NCBI GenBank assembly: GCA_037975125.1
Contig: JAJQOW010000014.1
Coordinates: 6,173,513 to 6,237,512 of the forward strand
Reading direction: 5' to 3'
Source: Latrodectus hesperus
Lineage: Eukaryota > Arthropoda > Arachnida > Araneae > Theridiidae
DNA: 64,000 nt
Shown here: positions 57,686 to 64,000 of the stretch, one piece after another
How the letters are laid out: every line of letters begins with the position of its first letter
Position numbering within the stretch: position 1 is the stretch's first letter
Program-made: the position numbers and the translations under genes
The notes under the pieces: model-generated
Databases searched by the model: none
What the model was told of the DNA's origin: nothing
What the model saw: only the letters and a program-made list of their open reading frames with translations

Positions 57686-60600
57686 TTTAATTTTAGTACT
57701 TTTTGTAATTTTGGAAAATTTTTACTGAAATCTAACAGGTTTTAATTTATAAATTTATTCAAGATTCTCACATAATGTGGGTAACCATGATTAATCAATT
57801 TTTTTTCATTTCATAATTAAAAAGATAAATATTAATTCTTTTTTAAGGTAAATACAACTTCAGAATCATTGCAATGGAATCTAAATAAGTTGAAAAATAT
57901 CATTATAACCATTTGTATCACTTGAAATGTGTCATTTCAACAAGAATACTCATTTACCAAAGTTATAAAATTTACAATCAGTTATTTATAATCCATTCAT
58001 ATAGGATTTAATACATTTATATTTTGTTTTTTTATTGCTATTTTGTTAATATATTTTGTAAAAAAAATGACTATTTAACAAAATCACTTTAGTTATACTA
58101 CTCAACTGTACAGTGCCACTTGTATAAAACAAAATTTCGTTATCACAAAAAAAGAAAATAATTTCTAAAAATCTTAAATTGATTTTGGCAATTTTTGTGA
58201 AAATTTCTGTGGCATCAGCAAAGCAGTTTCAAGAACTGAAAATCTTATTAATCCCTTGTTTGATGGTGGTGATTTTTATTAGTCAAACGTTGTTAATGTT
58301 TACTATGGAAATATTTTTCATTTATATATTTGTATTATCAGTTAATCCAAACGTTTTATAAATAAACTGGGAAGATTTATAATAGATATTAAGTTGTGTA
58401 TGTTTCATTATTTTTGTAATATTGTTTATTTTCAATTGTTGATTAATATTTAAAATAATAGACTAAGGTTATTCAAGGAAAAAACAATTGCTTAAGATTC
58501 AACATTTTAGTTTATTTTCGTTATACTAATTTTATTCCACACACACACACACACACACACATTGGTAGATTATTAAATGGTATATAATTAATAAAATATT
58601 TCCTAAATAATTTTAGATATGTATTGTATTTATAAGACATCTTAATCTAAAATAATCTTTAAAGACAAAAGTATATTTTTGATACTTGTAATTTGCTTTT
58701 TTGTAAAAAAATTTCCATATTTTCATTGGATATGTATGCAATCATTCTCCTTTTGTATTAAAAAAAAAAAAAAAAAAAAAAGGAAAGCTTTACTGTCATT
58801 ACACAATTCTTCAGGTATTTTAGTTATATATATATTTAACAATATGTATTTGGAAAATGTTATGATGCTATATAAATGTGAAATTCAGTATTTATAAATG
58901 ATATTTCCTTATCTTTTGTTTTTGATTACATATTGAGTGTATGTGTATGTTTGTACTAATTAAGAATATGTAAAATATTTATATAGCTTGCAATTATAAA
59001 TTAAAATTAAATTATTTCTTATTGACTTTTTAATACATCTATAACTTTATATTTAAAAAAATGTTGCTTTTATATATGAATTATCAGCTCAAATAATTGC
59101 TCAATCACTATATTTAGAATTGTTGGCAGTGTATGCTGCATGAATATACTTTTGTATAATGTTACTATATCTTTCAGTAACTGTTATAAAATTTTTGGAA
59201 GTTAAGACATGGAGTAAATTAAACATGGGAAGAAATATGGCAAATTTATAATTTTAAATGAAATGAACTGTTTAATCATATTTTCTAAATACCTTAAAAT
59301 TATTAAATGAAGTATTTCAGCAATATTATGGCTTACATTGTCCTAGTCAGATTATCTATACATAACAGAATTAGTTTTAAATTTTGTAGGTAATAATTAT
59401 TAGATTTTTTAAATTTGAGAAATATAGAAACTAAGACAAGTTTTATTATGTTGAGAATTAAATTTGAAATCTTAAAAATGTTACCATTGTATTGACAGTG
59501 ATGCAATTGTTGCCTAAATATAAACTGCCTCAACTTAGCATAGAACAACGATTGGTGTTTTGATAACTAAACTCTGATATTTGATTACATGTGTGCCAAA
59601 CATTGATTTTTTGTTTCACTTTTCTCCATTCAAGTCTATAAAATGTCACATTGCAGTTTTTAATGAGTGAGTTAACTTTACATGAGTTAACTTTACATGT
59701 TTTTTTCTTAATTATCTAAAATATAAATGTTTTTAATTTTAATTGCTATTTTAAGTGTTGTTTAGTGATTGTTTATTTAAGGGAATTTATTTTTATGTGT
59801 TCATGTGAATCATAGTGATCTTCTGTTTCATGGAAAATATATAAAATAGAAATTAAAAATTTCAGTGACATCTATTTGATAGCATAGCTTAAATGTCATC
59901 ATATGAAATTGAAAATTAAGGTATTTCATTGCATAGAAATTACTAATGATTCATCTTTAAATTGTGCAAATTAATCAAGACGGTGACCAAAATGCCATGT
60001 GGCATACAATTCTTTAAAAAATGAATATTTATAATTTTCTTTCTAATTACTTGATAATTAATCTATTTTTATACCGTCAAACATTTTTATAGTGACTTTT
60101 TATACTCTTTTTAATTTTAAAGTTGATATAGAAATGTTACTAAAATTTTTATGGATACTAATATTACTTTTGTATTATGTTTTCCTGTTGTTTGGGAAAT
60201 AGGTAGTTTATACGAATTAATGTTAATGTAAAATTATCATTGCTGAAATATAGTTAAGAATGCATTTGTGTGTGAAGCTTGAGATTCAGTGATAATGTCC
60301 TATTGTGAATATACTTAAATTTTGATGTTTAATATTTAAAAAAAAAACTCTTAACATTCATTGCCATCTTTGAGAAATCAGCATTGTGTTAAAGATTAAG
60401 CAATTAAGTTTGAAAAATGTTAACATCATTTTTTTAGTTATTTAAAATGTATAATACATTTTACTCATCAATAAGCATTGCAAATTTAGATAATTAATTT
60501 TGTTTCATATAATGCATAAGGACGATATTTAAAAGTTCTTTATTCTAGAAGTGTTATTTTTTAAAACTAATCATGGGTGGAATTTTTTTTCCTGTTGCAA

Positions 60601-63428
60601 AATTGAAGTTGGTGTAAATTTTTTCATAATCCTCTCAGAAAATATGTTTGAATTTATTGAGATGTACTCTTTTGTTTTTCTATAATTGATAGTTTCATTT
60701 AATATATGGATGAAATAATACAAGACAGAAAATAACTTATTTAATCACTTATGAATAAATTTTTTAATGGACTTGTTATAAATGGAAAAAAATGTGATGT
60801 AATGCAATTCTTAATTTATATAGTGAAATAAACATACATTTTATATTATGTCCTTAAAATCAGTTTAAGCTATTTAAATAATTCTATATAATAATTAATA
60901 ATATTCTGTGCATTTTTCATTTCAAAATATGTGCTGAATTTCGAAATAAACACATGGCTTTGTATTCATGTTGTCACATTACTTTTGTAATGTATCATTT
61001 TGAAAACTGAAATTTTCCTATAAGAGATTGAACAAATATTTTTTAATGTATCTTAAATTTTATATAATGTCAGTTACTATTAATTCATCAATAAGGAATT
61101 GTACGAGTTCTCTTTTTTATATATAAGTAAAAGTGATAAAAGTTTTCTGATAGTTAGTCTAGTGTACTCATATTTTGCAGAGAATAAGTAATAGAGCAGT
61201 AATTATGTTCTAAAAGTTACAATTTTTAAAATAATGATTTACACATGTCATTTTCCTTGTATTCCATGTTACATCTTTTGTTTAATTTGATTTTCTGTTC
61301 AGTTTTTATTGCAATTTAAGTAATCTTTGAAAATGATTTTCTATAATCTTTTTTACTAAAACATGATTATGATAAAGTATAAAATTCTGTCTTTGTGGTT
61401 TAATATTTTTATTTGTGTGTTTTTGTATATTATATAGTATTGCAAATATTTTCTATAATATCTTTGTGTACATACTGTATTTTTTTAAATCTTTTGCTAT
61501 GCACTATAATTTTGTATAGAATTGTTATATCATGCCAAAATGTTATGAATAAATATTTTGTATTAATATTTTCGTGTGCAAGAGAATTGCTTTTAGTTTA
61601 TCTCTTGAACCCTTAACAAATTTATATATCTAAAAAATAGAACACACTTTAATGAACATAAGATTAAATTAGTGGCGCCATCTGTAGGATAACAAATTTA
61701 CGAATAAAAAGCTTTTCAATAAATATCTGTTTTACTTCGAAATTTCTATGGAAATAGAATCCAGTATTTTAAGTTATCAAGAAAGAAAAGTATAAATAAT
61801 TAAGCTTTCATTTCATAAATAGATGCTTAACTGAGAAAAATAACGATACACTTAGCATTTATTTAAAAAAAATGTCTTTTATGCCCTTGCTTTGTTAAAG
61901 CTGTGATTAGAACTGATTTTATTTTTTCATTTTATCAAAAAATATTCGAATATTTTTTCTGTTTTATTTAGTCCATATAACCAGTCGCTTGTTTCGGTCT
62001 TCAACAATTTTTAGTTTTATATTTTCTATTCATGTAATGCCACCTATGATTGAATTGAAAATAATTTCTCAAATTGCTAAGTAAACAACATTTTAACACT
62101 CATTATATTTAACTCAATTACAAATGAAAAGAATCGGCGAAAATATAAACAACTATCTGTGCAATTACTGATTCAATTTTATTATAAAAGGGTATATTTT
62201 TGGTAAAATTTTAAAGAAAAATGTGCCATTCCTCATTTAAAAATTTCTATCAAAAATTTTATTTACAAGTTACAAAATTTAATCTTAGTGCTTTTTTGTA
62301 TATAATATTTTTATTCAGGAAAAATTAAATTTTTGAGGCCTTTTTTCTGATCTCTAAGGTGGATATTTTTTACTGAATTAATAGGTTAAAAGCATATTCC
62401 TAAGTTTTAATTTTTACTATTGAGTACTGTCACTATAGTTAACTTTCAATTGGTTTTTTTTATTTTAAAATTTCTTTTGACTATAAATTTTTTCATATTG
62501 CGTTTTATAATTAAAATGTATTATAAATTGTTGTACCTTAGAAGTTATATATTTAATAGAAATTTTTAACCAAAATTATTTTAAGAGAAATTTTAAATTT
62601 GAAACTTTTCAATAAATTTTGTCACCAATATATAAAATCTTTTGTGTAAGGAATCATGGCAATTACTCATCCGAAGTTACTGATTATATATTTGAGATCC
62701 TGGTGCATAAGTGTATTTTGGTATATCTTCTCTTATATTTGTAATTTGTTATTTTTACAATTGATTTGTGAAAAAAAAAATCGAAATCTTTTTTTGAAAT
62801 AAAAGGAAATCAATAAAATTTTAAAGGAAAACTGGGGCAAAGAAGATCCGTTTTATTGCTGATATTGGGACGATTTTTCATTAAAATGTAAGTTTTTAAA
62901 CCAATTTCAATTTAATTTTTATTTTTTCCATTAATCATTTAATAGTTCCTTTAACCATTAATTTATCACTGGACACAAAAACAATTTGCAATTCATTCAT
63001 TTATTAATCGATTGTGTAAGTGCTAATCAGATCTTGGTAAAACCCAACAGTATCTACTATTTTTAAGAATTTTGTTGTTGGAAAACAATTGATAGCTATA
63101 TTAAATAAATAAGCCGATATATATATTAAAAATACTTATAAATACTTTTTAAAAAAAATACTTTTTTTTACCTTGTCTCTTATAGACATAAAATAAAAAT
63201 AGAAATTTATCTATTACTGTTATTTTAGATCATCTCTAAGTAAAAATTGAAAGACTTATTAACATTAGTTACTTATTCTTATGGTAATTTTTTAAAACTA
63301 ATAATTATTTTAAGAGTTTTTCAATCGGTCAATCATTTAAAAAATTTAGTATTACTCTTATGAAAGGTTTAAGGATTGCATATTTTATTTTAATTTACAT
63401 TAGCAATATTTATGGGTCAATGAGAAAG
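57686..63428. other. AT-rich intergenic DNA
   Basis: About 5.7 kb with no supported gene. It contains a CA microsatellite (58539-58560), a poly-A run (58760-58780) and a GTGGCGCCATCTGTAGGATA segment (61672-61691) resembling arthropod transposon ends but without a visible partner. Confidence 0.5.
58539..58560. repeat. CA microsatellite
   Basis: About 11 CA units. Confidence 0.9.
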
Positions 63429-63435
63429 AAAAAAA
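63429..63435 (-). terminator. Pol III terminator of the tRNA-Leu gene
   Basis: A run of seven A on the plus strand (seven T on the transcript strand) lies about 10 nt beyond the tRNA 3' end. Confidence 0.75.
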
Positions 63436-63444
63436 TGTTACCAA

Positions 63445-63528
63445 TGTCAGAAGTGGGGTTCGAACCCACGCTCTCTTTCGAGAACCAGAGCTTAAATCTG
63501 GCGCCTTAGACCGCTCGGCCATTCTGAC
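63445..63528 (-). tRNA. tRNA-Leu (anticodon UAA)
   Basis: An 84-nt type II tRNA read on the minus strand. The acceptor stem GTCAGAA pairs with TTCTGAC over seven base pairs. The A box is TGGCCGAGCGG. The anticodon stem CCAGA/TCTGG encloses loop TTTAAGC with anticodon TAA. A long variable arm (TTCTCGAAAGAGAG) is typical of Leu/Ser. B box GGTTCGAACCC. The last base (complement of 63445) is discriminator A, as expected for leucine. No intron. A pol III terminator follows. Confidence 0.95.
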
Positions 63529-64000
63529 TTGTTAGACCTATCAGGCAAATTAATATTTAAATTTAAAATATTACATGCAACATAAATTTTTCTTAATTAA
63601 TTTTTTTTCTGAATAAGACTACTTAATGTTACTAGAATTTAAATATTCAAAGCTAATAGGGAGGGGGGAATAGATAATGCTGTGTTTAGATATATTTCAT
63701 TTAACTTTGGTGAATTCCCTTTTGAAAGCGAAATTGACAAAATAGCTACGCGTTTCTTGCGATTTGTTTTGGATAGAATTTCTAAATTAAAAGTAATATA
63801 ATGGGTAACATAACAGTAAGAAAACACTAAAGAGACAAAGAAAATATTTACAGAAATATGCAAAGTTTTATTTAATTATTTATTTTTTAGTACATGAAAT
63901 ATTTGGCTTAATCAATATAAAATACTGATATAATCACTATAAAATATTTTAATTTCGATGGTTAATTAAAATTCTGATTTGCTGTAAGCTAATTAAATTT
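63529..64000. other. AT-rich intergenic DNA, nothing recognised
   Basis: Upstream of the tRNA gene to the window edge; no supported feature. The 74-codon minus frame at 63639-63863 has no recognised similarity. Confidence 0.5.

Noticed and set aside
61672..61691. Transposon terminus GTGGCGCCATCTGTAGGATA
   Set aside because: No inverted partner or target duplication could be found nearby.

Overview
This is a eukaryotic window, very AT-rich, with intron-split genes, GT-AG splice sites, dense SINEs and DNA transposons and no bacterial-style operons. It most likely comes from a spider, probably an orb-weaver. This is an inference: the Tc1-like transposase, the Gypsy polyprotein and the tRNA-derived SINEs resemble families I associate with araneoid genomes. 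No search was run.

Three cellular genes can be supported. (1) On the minus strand, 8654 down to 2146, lie the first two coding exons (630 codons) of a trithorax/KMT2A-type histone H3K4 methyltransferase. They carry the N-terminal menin-binding motif, a LEDGF-type IBD-binding motif built across the exon 1/exon 2 junction, an AT-hook and a conserved KMT2 N-terminal block. The rest of the gene runs off the left edge. (2) On the plus strand, 50150-57042, lies a complete four-exon voltage-gated proton channel (Hv1/HVCN1 family), 243 residues, with S1-S4 and a C-terminal coiled coil. (3) A minus-strand tRNA-Leu(UAA) lies at 63445-63528.

The roughly 40 kb between the two protein genes is a transposon graveyard with one young element. 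From left to right it holds: a dead Merlin (ISXO2-domain) element with its TIRs (10389-11580); a Tc1 pseudogene split in two with a THAP-domain exon between the halves (12960-15185); the tail of a non-LTR retrotransposon (17110-17395); an abutting pair of SINEs in opposite orientation (17556-18172); a decayed Tc1/mariner element with TIRs (22552-24610); a Gypsy LTR retrotransposon with near-identical LTRs (25212-31485); SINEs inside TA microsatellites (about 32 kb); a SINE with an AAC tail (33206-33592); a hairpin made from Gypsy integrase sequence (35790-35829); a hAT-like MITE with a perfect 8-bp target duplication (39979-40775); and a 5.06-kb TIR element with a perfect 9-bp target duplication that contains a broken THAP-domain gene (41685-46743).

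Four tRNA-related SINE families (called A-D here) recur, in both flanks and in introns of both protein genes. Two family A copies have clear target-site duplications, one of them only a 59-bp 3' tail. The remaining long stretches are AT-rich introns or intergenic DNA in which I recognise nothing.
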